The position numbers were made by a program, and so were the translations under genes. A DNA stretch of 64,000 bases from Allokutzneria oryzae (lineage in GTDB: Bacteria > Actinomycetota > Actinomycetes > Mycobacteriales > Pseudonocardiaceae). Numbering within the stretch: position 1 is the first letter of the stretch; each line of letters starts with the position of its first letter. The stretch covers positions 124,001 through 188,000 of the forward strand of contig NZ_JBHLZU010000023.1 of assembly GCF_042429765.1 (NCBI RefSeq), given 5' to 3'. Below the pieces are notes generated by a model. The model saw only the letters and a program-made list of their open reading frames with translations. It made no database searches and had not been told where the DNA came from. Below, one piece after another: positions 31,801 to 40,429 of this stretch.

Positions 31801-34800
31801 CGGCGCGCTCAAGCGGCTCCGCCGGGTCGATCGGCAGATAGGCGGCGCCGGTCTTGAGCACGCCGAGCAGCGCCACCGGCAGCCGCACCCCGCGCTCGGC
31901 GCAGATGCCGATGACGTCGCCGGGACGGACCCCGAGGCTGATCAGGCGGTTGGCCAGCTGGTTGGCGTGCTGGTCGAGCTCGCCATAGGTCATCGAGTCG
32001 CGGCCGCAGACCACCGCCACCGCGTCGGGGTCGGCCGAGGCGTGCTGGGCGAACAACCGGTGCAGCGGGATGTCGAGCGGCTGGGAACCGTCGGTGTCGT
32101 TGAACACCGCGACGAGGCCCTCCCGCGCGGCGACGGGCAGCCGGGAGATCGGCGTGGACGGAGCCGTCACGATCCGCTCCAGCAGTGACACCAGGTTCGT
32201 GGCCATCCGCGCCATGGTCGGCGGGTCGAACAGGTCCGCGCCGTAGCTCAACGAGCCGTGCAGCTCGCCGTCGCGCTCCTGGAACTCCCACACCAGGTCG
32301 CTGATCACCGACAGCTCCGGCAACCCGGCGTTCTCGATCAGCACGTCCCCGGTGTCCACTGTGGACATCCACGTGTCCTGGAGCACCACGATCGACTGGA
32401 ACAGCGGGGTCCTGCTGGTGTCCCGGTCGATGCCGAGCGCGTCCACCATCCGCTCGAACGGCACCTCCTGGTGCGCGAACGCCTCCAGGGTGGTCGCCTT
32501 GACCCGGCCGAGCAGGTCGAGGAACGACGCGCCGGGGTCGAGCCGGGTCCGCAGCGCCAACGTGTTGATGAAGAAGCCGATCAGCCGCTCCAGCTCGGGC
32601 CGGTTGCGGCCGGAGGTCACCGTTCCGACGGTGACGTCGTCCTGCCCGGAGTACCGGCCGAGCAACACCTGCGTCGCCGCGACCAGCGTCATGAACAGGG
32701 TGGCGTGCGCCCGCTCCCCGACCCGCCGCATCCCCGAGGTCACCGACGCGGGGACGACGAACTCGTGCCGCCCTGCCGCGTACGACCGCACCGCCGGGCG
32801 CGGATGGTCCAGCGGCACGTCCAGCGGAGGCGCGTCGGTGAGCCGCGTGCGCCAGTACTCCAGGTGCTCGGCGACCGCGTCCTCGGTCCACTGCTCCTGC
32901 TGCCAGACGGCGAAGTCCGCGTACTGCACGGGAAGCCGCGGCAGGTCTCCGCATCCGGCGTACAGCGAGCACAGCTCCTCGGCCATGATCCGGATCGAGG
33001 TGCCGTCGGTGACGATGTGGTGCACGCAGAAGACGAGGACGTGCTCCCGCTCGGACAGCTTGATCAGCGACACCCGTAGCGGCGGACCGGTTCGCAGGTC
33101 GAAGGGAGTCGTCAGCTCCGCGCGGACAACGCGGTCGTACTCCTTGTCGAACTCCTCTGCGGACAGTCCAGAGAGGTCAGTCATCGGCAGGGGCACCGGA
33201 GCGGGCGGGTGCACCAGCTGCACAGCGCGGCCGTCGGCCGAGGAGAACGTCGTGCGCAGCGCCTCGTGCCGCTCGACAACCCCGTCCAGGGCGCGGCGGA
33301 GCGCGGCGACGTCGAGCGAGCCGGTGAACCGCAGGCCGCAGGTGACGTTGTACTCGTAGCTGTCCGGCTCGAACTCCGCGAGGAACCACAACCGTTGCTG
33401 CACGGGCGAAAGCGGCAGCTCAGCGGAGCGCGGCACCGGCACGATCGCGGCACCGGACGAGCCGAGCCCGTCGATCACCTCGGCCAGCGCGGCCAGCGAC
33501 GGCGCGTCGAAGAGCTCCCGGGGCGACAGCTTCACCCCGAAGGCGTCCATGGCCCTGGTCAGCGACCGGATGCCCCGGATCGAGTCGCCGCCGCGCTCGA
33601 AGAAGTTGTCGTGCGCGCTGATCCGCTCGACGCCGAGCACCTCGCGCCAGATCCCGGCCAGCACGCGCTCGGTGTCCGTGCGCGGCTCCACGTGCGAGGA
33701 CCCCGAGCCGAGCCGCCGCGCCGCAGCGGCGACGGCGTCGCGGTCCACCTTGCCGTGCGGGGTGAGCGGCAGCTCGGGCAGCACGGCGAACGCGGCGGGC
33801 ACCATGTACTCCGGCAGCGTCGCCGCCAAGTGCTCCCGCAGCGACGCCGTGCCGGGTTCGGCGCTGGTGGGCACGACGTACCCCACCAGTTGCTCGTCCT
33901 CGGCGAGCACGACGGCCTGGGCGACGTCCGGGTGTGCGGTGAGCACGGCCTCGACCTCACCGAGCTCGATCCGGTACCCGCGCAGCTTGACCTGGTGGTC
34001 CACCCTGCCGACGAACTCGGGACCGTCCACACCGGACCGGACGAGGTCGCCGGTGCGGTACATCCGCGTCCCGGCCGGGCCGAACGGATCGGCGACGAAG
34101 CGCTCCGCCGACAGGTCTGGGCGACGCAGATATCCCCGCGCGAGGCCGATTCCGGCGATGTAGAGCTCACCGACCTCGCCGTGGGCGACCGGGCGCAGCC
34201 GCGCGTCGAGCACGTAGACCCCGGTGCCCGGCAACGCCGTCCCCAGCGGCGGGAGCACGGCCCCGGCCAGCGGCGCGCTGACCGAACAGCACACCGTGGC
34301 CTCCGTGGGGCCGTACGCGTTGACCATGGTCCGCCCCGCCGACCACCGGCCGACCAGGTCCGGCGTGGACGCCTCCCCCGCCACCATCAGGCTCACCCCG
34401 CCCGCGACGCTGCCCGGCTCCATCACCGCGAGCGCGGCGGGCGGGATCGTGGCGTGGGTGACCCCCCGCTCGGCGATCAGCCCGGCCAGCGGGGCGCCCG
34501 GCGACAGCCGGTGCGTCGGGGCGGTGACCAGCGCGCCACCGACCACGAGCGGGGCGAAGGTCTCCCACACCGCCGCGTCGAAGCCGAGCGAGGCGAACTG
34601 GAGCATCCGGCTGTCCGGGCCGAGACCGAACCGCTCGTCCATCGCGCCGAAGACCGCCCCGCCGGAGTGCGTCACGACGACGCCCTTCGGCCTGCCGGTC
34701 GACCCCGAGGTGTAGATGAGGTAGGCCGCGTTCTCCTTGACCGCACGGGGAACCGGGTTGTGCGTGGCGTCGTGGGACAGCTCCGACAGCAGCACCGCGC

Positions 34801-35158
34801 GCTGCCCGCGCGGCACGACGTCCACCGTCGCCTCGGTGCACAGCGCCAGCACCGGCCGGGCGTCCTCGAAGACGTAGGAGACCCGGTCCTCGGGATAGCT
34901 GGTGTCCACCGGCAGGTAGGCCGCACCGGCCTTGAGCACCGCCAGCACCGAGACCACGAAGTCCGGCCCGTGCGGCAGGACGAGCGCGACGAAGTCCTCC
35001 GGCCCGACCCCGAGCCGCAGCAGCGCGTGGGCCAGCCGGTTCGCCCTGGCGTTGAGCTCGGAGTAGGACAGCTCCCCGTCCTCGGACACCAGCGCGGTGG
35101 CCCCGCCCGACCGGGCCACCTGGCTCTCGAACAGCTCCGTCAGCAGCTCAGCGCTCAC
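25874..35158 (-). CDS. NRPS-1: initiating three-module synthetase, A-PCP / C-A-PCP-E / C-A-PCP
   Basis: A 3094-residue synthetase that starts directly with an adenylation domain, so it primes the chain. Approximate domains: A1 10-475, PCP1 Ser near 525 (RGGDS rather than LGGDS), C1 580-1010 (HHIVTDGTS), A2 1030-1520, PCP2 Ser near 1571, E 1628-2045 (HHLVVDAVSW, GWFTALFP), C2 2060-2490 of the D-L type (YPLTALQSGMLFH, HHLVLDGWS), A3 2505-2990, PCP3 Ser near 3044. Hand-read codes: A1 DAWTMAAVCK (Phe-like), A2 DGLCLGGIVK (no confident match), A3 DALFAGVVFK (weakly aliphatic). It ends on a PCP and hands over to the L-L condensation domain of NRPS-2. GTG at 35158 is chosen because GGAGG lies 5 bp upstream; the frame is open to 35182. 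Confidence 0.97.
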   Translation of the reverse strand: MSAELLTELFESQVARSGGATALVSEDGELSYSELNARANRLAHALLRLGVGPEDFVALVLPHGPDFVVSVLAVLKAGAAYLPVDTSYPEDRVSYVFEDARPVLALCTEATVDVVPRGQRAVLLSELSHDATHNPVPRAVKENAAYLIYTSGSTGRPKGVVVTHSGGAVFGAMDERFGLGPDSRMLQFASLGFDAAVWETFAPLVVGGALVTAPTHRLSPGAPLAGLIAERGVTHATIPPAALAVMEPGSVAGGVSLMVAGEASTPDLVGRWSAGRTMVNAYGPTEATVCCSVSAPLAGAVLPPLGTALPGTGVYVLDARLRPVAHGEVGELYIAGIGLARGYLRRPDLSAERFVADPFGPAGTRMYRTGDLVRSGVDGPEFVGRVDHQVKLRGYRIELGEVEAVLTAHPDVAQAVVLAEDEQLVGYVVPTSAEPGTASLREHLAATLPEYMVPAAFAVLPELPLTPHGKVDRDAVAAAARRLGSGSSHVEPRTDTERVLAGIWREVLGVERISAHDNFFERGGDSIRGIRSLTRAMDAFGVKLSPRELFDAPSLAALAEVIDGLGSSGAAIVPVPRSAELPLSPVQQRLWFLAEFEPDSYEYNVTCGLRFTGSLDVAALRRALDGVVERHEALRTTFSSADGRAVQLVHPPAPVPLPMTDLSGLSAEEFDKEYDRVVRAELTTPFDLRTGPPLRVSLIKLSEREHVLVFCVHHIVTDGTSIRIMAEELCSLYAGCGDLPRLPVQYADFAVWQQEQWTEDAVAEHLEYWRTRLTDAPPLDVPLDHPRPAVRSYAAGRHEFVVPASVTSGMRRVGERAHATLFMTLVAATQVLLGRYSGQDDVTVGTVTSGRNRPELERLIGFFINTLALRTRLDPGASFLDLLGRVKATTLEAFAHQEVPFERMVDALGIDRDTSRTPLFQSIVVLQDTWMSTVDTGDVLIENAGLPELSVISDLVWEFQERDGELHGSLSYGADLFDPPTMARMATNLVSLLERIVTAPSTPISRLPVAAREGLVAVFNDTDGSQPLDIPLHRLFAQHASADPDAVAVVCGRDSMTYGELDQHANQLANRLISLGVRPGDVIGICAERGVRLPVALLGVLKTGAAYLPIDPAEPLERAGFMLGEAEVRVMLAPADRVADYMALVSTVVSLGTDLSLSPTTCPDVTVSGDDVACVLFTSGSSGTPKGVLSPHRATVHALCGTGFFEMGPAEVVLQCMGVSWDGLSLELWSALLHGAKLVFYPGRSIDADVLVHEVREHGVTTLCLAAGLFSSLAESHIELFGLVKQVLFGGDVAGMAHIRRVRRAFPQLRLVNGYGPVETMIVAACHQVRQEDVREERSLVPIGPPLRNTRLHVLDAALNPLPIGVAGELYIGGKGLGHGYLNRPDLSAERFVADPFGAPGERLYRTGDLARWTAEGVLEFFGRADNQVKVRGFRIEPGEIEVALAEDPRVAQSAVVVREDTPGVKRLTAYVVIAAGCARPEAGELRAIAARRLPDFMVPSDYVVLDEIPLTRHGKLDRRALPAPTGRPQLRNAYVAPRTPVEEQVCHLWADVLGVERVGVEDNFFDLGGDSILSLQVVSRARAVGLPVTSKLMFLHQTVAALVGAGLTGQVPEVARERVSGTVPLLPVQQWFLDNHPEHPEHFNQWVRVELDADVDVAALGGALRALVDHHDALRSRFGRSGGQWWQEILPADDAEVLTCHRVSNVDEAEQVFAEAQRGFDLEDGPVLAAVLADFGGERLPQLLITVHHLVVDAVSWRVLLEDLATAYEKQALPARTTSFQEWSRRVWATSFEADREYWAGEHVALPTDRSGVNTVATADTVTVRLGEEDTEALLRHVPSVYRTRVNDVLLAALGKVLADWSGRDRVVVDLEGHGREDLVGDVDLSRTVGWFTALFPVTITVPGGDLGELLKSVKEQLRAVPSKGLGHGCLTESTVERPAISFNYLGQWDASYGGRPLTMGLAQHPEQRRAHALDVVGAVVGGRLELVWTYSTELHDTATVEHLAGNLAEVLSAIVRHCAGPGVGGATPSDFPLVRLDQSTVDEITAGSVVEEVYPLTALQSGMLFHTLSEPESSVYFAQVVFVLDGVADLDRLAEAWRAVVSRMDVLRTSLRWKGVDHPVQVVHRDAELPIERLDWSGLDEDGQRAELESFLAANRAKGIDLTAAPLARIALARLSPESVQVVFAFHHLVLDGWSVQLVLTELFARFGQLDRPAPRPFGDYLRWLDAQDDAATEAHWRGVFAGGGERTPLPFDRQPGEAHHPRGSEQVRVELSEGTSTRISEFAKRHRLTVNAVVQGAWALLLSRHSGQREVCFGATVSGREADLPGIDSVAGLVINTVPVRVRVDGASETVQWLRALQQAQIDSRQFEHAPLSGIQSWGGEAAQFDSIVVFENYPLHYEAAAAAGLAIREVRGDEGTHYPLNLIFYAAERFSYLLGYDPDLFDAATVRLLAGRLSSLLDDIAGAEGVRISELSTVDGNELVALARWNDTAVDYPSDRCVHELFEEQADRTPTSVAVVFGTERITYAELDQRANQLAHHLVELGVGPDVVVGVFLERGVEMVVAMLAAMKAGGGYAMIDPAHPDERVTVLATELATPVVVTTNRLRYRLPSAVPTVVCVDGGATKIAAQPTDRPEGGAGPANISCVMFTSGSTGKPKGVQAPHRASVRTFFGTDYFDFGPDEVFLQYSSVSWDAISLELWGALLHGATTVLCPGQKLDLDVMAELIARHGVTTLFLSTSLFNAVVDEYPRVFDTVRQLATGGEAASPDHIRAARQRFPHVRLKHVCGPVESMVFATSYDVPAVDDGGPLIPVGGPIANTRCHVLDADLNPVPVGVVGEWYVAGDGLARGYLGRPDLTVERFVPDPFGAPGSRMYRTGDLARWRADGTLDLLGRADDQVKIRGHRIEPAEVRAVLLDDPRVASAEVVVSRDPAGTKRLVGYLVARSTADSEIDVVAFREELAARLPEYMVPSAFVLLDRLPLTATGKVDRKALPEPDERRAVGTGYVEPANPTEARIAELLGEVVGVRRVGARDNFFALGGDSISCIRLVGRIRANFGVELSPRVVFEAPTVAALAVVVQEEIVADIERSLVP

Positions 35159-35231
35159 CCGAACCTCCACGCGGAAATGCACAGCGACAACCGAGCCCGT
35201 TCGAATAAGCCCGGCGAGAAAACTCTCCTGA

Positions 35232-35483
35232 TCAGGAATCCATACGCGCCGCGAGACTTCGCGGCCGCATGTCGAGCCACGTCGCGTTCACGTGGTCGAG
35301 GCACGAGGCCCGATCCCTCGGGCCAAACGAAATTTCCCAGCCTGCCGGTACCGCGAGATATTCCGGCCACAGCGAGTGCTGTCCCTCGTCGTTGACGAGT
35401 ACCACATAGCTCGCATCGGGATCTTCAAAAGGATTGGACAAGACGGCCCTCCCGCAGTCATTGCTTGCGGCGAACATCTTCAT
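35232..35483 (-). CDS. MbtH-like NRPS chaperone
   Basis: An 83-residue MbtH-family protein, an activator that binds adenylation domains and is needed for their folding or activity. Signature NPFEDPDASYVVLVNDEGQH is followed by SLWPEYLAVPAGW and ATWLDMRP, with the three conserved Trp. It lies 73 bp upstream of NRPS-1 and must serve one or more of the six A domains. The first ATG (35483) and a second ATG two codons later (35477) are both possible; the second has a better-spaced AGGA. Confidence 0.95.
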   Translation of the reverse strand: MKMFAASNDCGRAVLSNPFEDPDASYVVLVNDEGQHSLWPEYLAVPAGWEISFGPRDRASCLDHVNATWLDMRPRSLAARMDS

Positions 35484-35544
35484 CCTGTTCGCACACTGCT
35501 TGCGCGGGCAACGTTGTTAAGACTGGCCGTAAACACCCTGGCCC

Positions 35545-36534
35545 TCAGTCGGCACTGAACTGCGCTTTCGACGGACCTGACTTCTTGTTCACATCGAAAA
35601 CCTTGCCGCCCAGCAGCGCCGCGCCGAGCGGGGTGAGCGAATGCAGGACGGTGTTGCGGTAGCGCAGCGTGTTGATGAGACCGGACTGCCGCAGCACCCC
35701 GGTGTGCTGGCTGACCCCGGCGTTGGAGATGCCCAGCCGCTGGGCGAGCTCGGTGGTCGTCCTGCTCTCGGTGAGCTCCTGGAGCACCAGCGACCGGGTC
35801 CGGCCGACCAGGGCGCCCAACGCCTGTTCCTCCCCGCTCTCGCCACCCCACAGCGCGGTGGCCGCGGCGGCGTCGTGCACGGCGGGGAAGACCAGCATGG
35901 GCGTGCTCACGCCGTGCTCGGTCCCGACCAGCGTGGTCACGCGGTCGTGCAGGAACACCGACGGCACCAGCGCCAGGCCCTGCCCGTCGAGCCTGATCTC
36001 CCTCGGCCCCTCGCCGCGCGTCTCCAGCACCGGCGAGTTCCACCGGAGGTGCGGGTGCAGGGTGGCGAGCAGGCGGTCGGTCCCACCGGTGGTGGCGATC
36101 CGGCCGCGAGCGTCCCGCTCGGCGTCGAGGAACAGCCGCATCCGGTTCCAGTGCGGTTCCACCGCGAGCCGGGCGAACAGCCGGACCAGCTCGGCCGCCT
36201 CCGCGGCGGGCACGCCCGCCAGCCTCGGCGGAGCCGAGTCCCGCACCGGCTTGCTGATCAGCCACAACAGGTCCGGCACCGGTCGCACCGCGCGGACCAG
36301 CGCCCGCACCCGCTCCCAGTGCGGCCCGAGCGCGCCGATCGTCTGCTGCCGCCAGGCCCCGAAGGCGTCCCCTCCCCGGGTCCTGCTCAGCGCGTCGAGC
36401 GCGAAGACGGCCTCGGCGGTGTGGCCGAGCGTGGCCAGGATGCGCACCCTGGCGATGTCCTGGACGCCGAAGTGGATCCGCTGCGGCTCTGCCGCGGTCT
36501 CCCGGTGTGCGACGGCGTCGCGTGTCACGCTCAT
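35545..36534 (-). CDS. Cluster-situated ArsR/winged-helix regulator with large N-terminal domain
   Basis: A 329-residue protein. The last 80 residues are a winged helix (RSLVLQELTESRTTTELAQRLGISNAGVSQHTGVLRQSGL), as in ArsR-type regulators of about 320-340 residues that are common in actinomycetes. The first 240 residues have no catalytic signature that I recognise and probably form a ligand or dimer domain. Its ATG overlaps the stop of the PBP-type thioesterase gene (ATGA), so it is made with the biosynthetic enzymes and is the obvious candidate for pathway-specific control. Its binding site was not identified. Confidence 0.88.
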   Translation of the reverse strand: MSVTRDAVAHRETAAEPQRIHFGVQDIARVRILATLGHTAEAVFALDALSRTRGGDAFGAWRQQTIGALGPHWERVRALVRAVRPVPDLLWLISKPVRDSAPPRLAGVPAAEAAELVRLFARLAVEPHWNRMRLFLDAERDARGRIATTGGTDRLLATLHPHLRWNSPVLETRGEGPREIRLDGQGLALVPSVFLHDRVTTLVGTEHGVSTPMLVFPAVHDAAAATALWGGESGEEQALGALVGRTRSLVLQELTESRTTTELAQRLGISNAGVSQHTGVLRQSGLINTLRYRNTVLHSLTPLGAALLGGKVFDVNKKSGPSKAQFSAD

Positions 36535-37850
36535 GCCCCGACCGACAACCGCTGGGGCCCGGCGGCGACCCGTCGGGCCAGCCTGCCGCTGAGCTGCAGG
36601 GACTCCACCTCGCCACGGGCGTCGCGGAGGAACCGGCCCTGGTGCGTTCCGTGGTCGGCGCCGACGTGGCGCACCGAGAACACGTCGTCGGCGCGCAGCC
36701 GCAGCGTCGCGACGAACCCGGTGCCGTCCTCCACCAGCAGGTCGCCGGTGCGCTGCTCCCGGACCCGGAACCGAGTGGCCCCGTTGACGTAGTCGCCGGT
36801 GAACGGCGCGGGGTCGGGCGCGGATCCGGTGTCCGGTGGGAGCGGCGTGGTGCCGCCGACCACGAGCCCGTGCCGGGCGAGCTCGGTGAGCAGGTCGGCC
36901 CACAACGCCATGCCGTTGCTGCCGTTGGTGTTCAACGCCACCACGGTGCGGGTCGCCGGGTCGTAGCGGACAGAGCAGCTGGTACCCGCGAGGGTCCCGT
37001 CGTGCCCGGCCCACCACCCGGTCGGCCCGTCGTGCAGCGCGCAGCCCAGCCCCCACGCCCCGGCCAGCCCGAACGGGACCGGCCCGACCGGCTCGCGCAT
37101 GAGCGCGCCGAGCGTCGGGTCCAGCACCTCCTCCGGTCCCGCGCCGGCCTGCGCCAGCGCCAGCGCGACCAGGTCCTTCGCCGTTCCGGCGAGCCCGCCC
37201 GCCGGTGCCCAGCTTGCCGCGAGCAGCGCGTCGACCGACGTCGCCCGTCCCGCGCTGACCAGGTGCCCGACGGCGAGCCGCGGGTCGTCCAGCCGGGTCA
37301 GGCCCAGGCCGAGCGGCTCGGCGAGGAACGCGCGCACCGCCTCCCACCAGCTCAGCCCCGTCACCGTCTCGATCACGCGGCCGACCAGGACGTACCCGGT
37401 GTTGGAGTAGGAGAAGACCGATCCGGGCACCGCGACGCAGTCGGAGTCGGCGACGCTGGCCACGTACCGGCGCAGCGACGGGTCGGCGTCGTCGTCGAGC
37501 TCGTGGTCGGAGACCAGGCCGCTGACGTGGCCGAGCAGGTGCCGCAGGGTGATCCGGCGCAAGCCGCTGACGGCGCTGCCCGCCAGCTCGGGCAGGTAGC
37601 CCGTGACGGGCGCGTCCAGCTCCAGGTCGCCGTCGCCGACGAGCTGCATGGCCACCGTGGCGGTGACGGTCTTGGTCACGGACCCGAACGCGAACGGGAC
37701 GTCCTCGTCGATGTCCGACCGGCCGGCCCTGGTGCCGCCGGCGACCGCGTGCACGGTCGCCCCGGCGCGGTGGACCGCCAGCTGGGCGCCGGGAACGCCA
37801 TGTGCGGACACCAGGGCTCGGAGTGTCTCGGCAAGGTGAACGTGCTCCAT
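36531..37850 (-). CDS. Stand-alone PBP-type thioesterase / peptide macrocyclase (SurE-like)
   Basis: A 439-residue serine beta-lactamase/penicillin-binding-protein-fold enzyme. The SxxK motif is SVTK (Ser57-Lys60) and the second motif YSN is Tyr148-Asn150, almost the same positions as in SurE (Ser63, Lys66, Tyr154). The C-terminal 100 residues form a lipocalin-like barrel region. There is no signal peptide, so it is not a secreted esterase or beta-lactamase. It is the first gene of the NRPS operon. Trans-acting PBP-type thioesterases (SurE, and those of desotamide and mannopeptimycin) release NRPS lines that end with an epimerase domain and cyclise a D C-terminus onto an L N-terminus, which is exactly what this cluster offers. 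The ATG at 37850 has a GGGGG stretch upstream; extension further 5' has no homology. Confidence 0.9.
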   Translation of the reverse strand: MEHVHLAETLRALVSAHGVPGAQLAVHRAGATVHAVAGGTRAGRSDIDEDVPFAFGSVTKTVTATVAMQLVGDGDLELDAPVTGYLPELAGSAVSGLRRITLRHLLGHVSGLVSDHELDDDADPSLRRYVASVADSDCVAVPGSVFSYSNTGYVLVGRVIETVTGLSWWEAVRAFLAEPLGLGLTRLDDPRLAVGHLVSAGRATSVDALLAASWAPAGGLAGTAKDLVALALAQAGAGPEEVLDPTLGALMREPVGPVPFGLAGAWGLGCALHDGPTGWWAGHDGTLAGTSCSVRYDPATRTVVALNTNGSNGMALWADLLTELARHGLVVGGTTPLPPDTGSAPDPAPFTGDYVNGATRFRVREQRTGDLLVEDGTGFVATLRLRADDVFSVRHVGADHGTHQGRFLRDARGEVESLQLSGRLARRVAAGPQRLSVGA

Positions 37851-39034
37851 GGAACAGCCCCCAACTCCGGTGGCCGGCGTCAATCGACGACCACCTTTCC
37901 CTTGCATATCAATGTTGCTGAACACCAGTACGCAGAACAGAAACATGAATTTCGCTGCGCGGCTGCCGCAAGCGTGCCCCGCACAAAAGCACGCGGGCAG
38001 CGTCCGAATGGAGCAATCGACCATTGCCAACCCCGACACAAGCGAAAAACAAGCGGCCCCCGGCCAGGGTTTCCGGAAATGCTCCACGGAGTTTCAAACT
38101 CGCGTTGACCGCACACCAGGGCAGGCGTAACCGCTACGCGCGCGCGAATGCCAGCGGGCGGGCAGCCGCTCGCCGAGGCGCGATCACGGCTGGTCGGAGC
38201 CACCGGACCGAGGACGAGCGGACCCTCGACGCCGAAACGGAAACCCTCGCCAGGGATGCGTGTTCCCCCGAGGCGGCCCAGCCACTCGGAACATCCTCGA
38301 AACGGGTACCCGACTCGAATGCCGCGCACACCCAGCAAGAAACACGCGAAACTGACCTCTTCCGAGTGAAGGGCCAAGAGAAGTTGAAACCCGGATTGAC
38401 TCAAAACCCTTGACGCCTGTGCAAAAAAGTCAAATCGCACACACCGCCGGAAGCGGCCGGGAGGAACCGGTTCCGCGTACTGCGGCCGCCAACGCCACAA
38501 CCACCCGAAACACCTGGTTCACCGGCACGATCTCCGGCTCGCCGGACTCCGAGGTCCCGGTTCACAGTGATGAAATCCGGAACAGCCGCGCACCACCGCG
38601 GTGGCAGTACGTCGAGATCCCGCCCGACGTCGAGATACCCGGCGATCACGCACCTAATACTGTTACTAGGCTTCTCCGCATCGCACAACGCGCAGCCTGC
38701 GCCAGTACACCATTCGAATGCCCGGCGAGCGACACAACGACCACCGACACTTGGTAAAGCTTACTTCCAATCCCATCCAGGCGTGCGAGCGGATCACCGC
38801 ACCACCCCGACGAGATACCGAATCGCTTCCACAGCGCTGATTCGGTCACTTCGCTCACTCCGGCCGACGCCATGACAAACCTCGGCACTGACATCGCGGA
38901 TTGTCGCGGCGATGCCATTCGCTTCCTTGAGGTTCACAGCGCCGATCACGGGTGTTGTCCCCGGCGCCACCCTCCGGACATCTCGGCACTGACTACTGGT
39001 GCGGCCAACGAACCAGTCCCGACCAGGAGGTTCC
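37851..39034. other. 1.18-kb divergent intergenic region without a recognisable gene
   Basis: Lies between the divergent NRPS operon and alkaline phosphatase gene, so promoters for both must be here. GC content is visibly lower than in coding DNA (for example around 37905-37960 and 38640-38770). Open frames in it have poor codon bias and no family pattern. No clean -35/-10 pair or inverted repeat was identified with confidence. Three separate GGTTCAC words (38516, 38553, 38929 approximately) are present but not as tandem repeats. Confidence 0.6.
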
Positions 39035-40429
39035 ATGTCGTCGAAGTTCGGCCGCCGAGGGATCGCACTCGGTGCGGTCGCCGTCGCCGTGCTGGCGGCA
39101 GCGCCGTTCGCGCTCGCCGAGAACCCCACCCCCGACGCCGGTGCGCGAGGCACCGAGCGCTCCCAGGGTGACCGCACCTCCGATGTCCGCGACGCGATCA
39201 GGGGCGGGCGGGCGAAGAACGTCATCCTGTTCATCGGCGACGGCATGGGCGACTCGGAGATCACCATCGGCCGCAACTACGCCAAGGGCGCCGCGGGCAG
39301 GCTCGCGCTGGACGAGCTGCCGCTGACCGGTGCCTACACCACGTACTCGGTGACCAAGGGCGACCCGTCCAAGCCGGTGTACAACCCGGAGTCCGCGGCG
39401 ACCGGCACGGCGTGGGCCACCGGCTCGAAGTCCTACAACGGGGCGATCTCCGTGGACGCCTACGGAAACCCGCTGCCGACGCTGCTGGAGCTGGCCGCGC
39501 GCAACGGCTTGCGCACCGGCGACGTCACCACCGCCGAAGTGCAGGACGCGACGCCCGCCGTGCAGGGCGCGCACGTGGTCAACCGTGACTGCAAGGGACC
39601 GCAGTCGATGACCCAGTGCCCGACCAACGCCAAGGAGAACGGCGGCGCGGGCTCGATCTCCGAGCAGCTCGTGCAGACCAGGCCGGACGTGCTGCTCGGT
39701 GGCGGCAGGAAGTTCTTCACCGAGACGGTGCGGGCCGGTGAGTTCAAGGGCCGGACCGTGCTGGACCAGGCAACGGCCGCGGGCTACGAACTCGTCACCG
39801 ACGCGGCCGGGCTCGCCGCCGCCACCGGCCGCAAGCCGCTGCTGGGCCTGTTCGCCGAGAGCACCATGGAGGTCCAGCTGAGCGGACCGATGGCCAGGGT
39901 CGGCGGCACCCCGCCCTCGGTGTGCGGTCCCAACCCGAACCTGCCCGCGACGGCGCCGAAGCTGGCCGACATGACCCGCAAGGCGATCGACCTGCTCACC
40001 AGGCAGAGCAGGCACGGCAAGGGCTTCTTCCTCCAGGTCGAGGGCGCCAGCATCGACAAGCAGGACCACGCGGCCAACCCGTGCGGCCAGATCGGCGAGA
40101 CCATCGGCTTCGACGAGGCCGTCGCCGCGGGCATGGCCTTCGCCAGGAGCAACCGGGACACCCTGGTGATCGTCACCGCCGACCACGGCCACACCAGCCA
40201 GATCATCGGCAACGACACCAGGAGCCCCGGCCAGACCGCGACCGTGGTCACCAAGGACGGCCAGCCGATGACCATCAACTACGGCACCGCCATGCCGGGC
40301 GCGTCCCAGGACCACACCGGCACGCAGGTCCGCATCGCCGGTTACGGCCCGCAGGCGGCGAACGTCGTCGGCGTCACCGACCAGACCGATGTCTTCCGCA
40401 CCATCAGCCGCGCGCTGAACCTGAGGTGA
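39035..40429 (+). CDS. Secreted alkaline phosphatase (PhoA/StrK type)
   Basis: A 464-residue phosphomonoesterase of the E. coli PhoA superfamily. A signal peptide covers residues 1-28 (basic start, hydrophobic core, cleavage near AFALAEN). The metal site includes Asp69 in FIGDGMGDSE, the nucleophile is Ser120 in PESAATGTAWATG, and late metal ligands are in VEGASIDKQDHA and VTADHGHTSQ. ATG at 39035 has CAGGAGG just upstream. It is divergent from the NRPS operon. Family members in antibiotic clusters, such as StrK of streptomycin, remove a protective phosphate outside the cell, but ordinary phosphate scavenging is the default role. It overlaps the 3' end of the convergent Lnt-like gene by 26 bp. 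Confidence 0.93.
   Translation: MSSKFGRRGIALGAVAVAVLAAAPFALAENPTPDAGARGTERSQGDRTSDVRDAIRGGRAKNVILFIGDGMGDSEITIGRNYAKGAAGRLALDELPLTGAYTTYSVTKGDPSKPVYNPESAATGTAWATGSKSYNGAISVDAYGNPLPTLLELAARNGLRTGDVTTAEVQDATPAVQGAHVVNRDCKGPQSMTQCPTNAKENGGAGSISEQLVQTRPDVLLGGGRKFFTETVRAGEFKGRTVLDQATAAGYELVTDAAGLAAATGRKPLLGLFAESTMEVQLSGPMARVGGTPPSVCGPNPNLPATAPKLADMTRKAIDLLTRQSRHGKGFFLQVEGASIDKQDHAANPCGQIGETIGFDEAVAAGMAFARSNRDTLVIVTADHGHTSQIIGNDTRSPGQTATVVTKDGQPMTINYGTAMPGASQDHTGTQVRIAGYGPQAANVVGVTDQTDVFRTISRALNLR

Noticed and set aside
36531..37850. Serine enzyme as a beta-lactamase or secreted DD-peptidase
   Set aside because: No signal peptide or membrane anchor, operon position with the NRPS genes, and motif positions close to SurE argue for a cyclase.
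38510..38945. GGTTCAC words resembling PHO-box repeats upstream of the alkaline phosphatase
   Set aside because: PHO boxes need adjacent 11-bp direct repeats; here single words are hundreds of bases apart.
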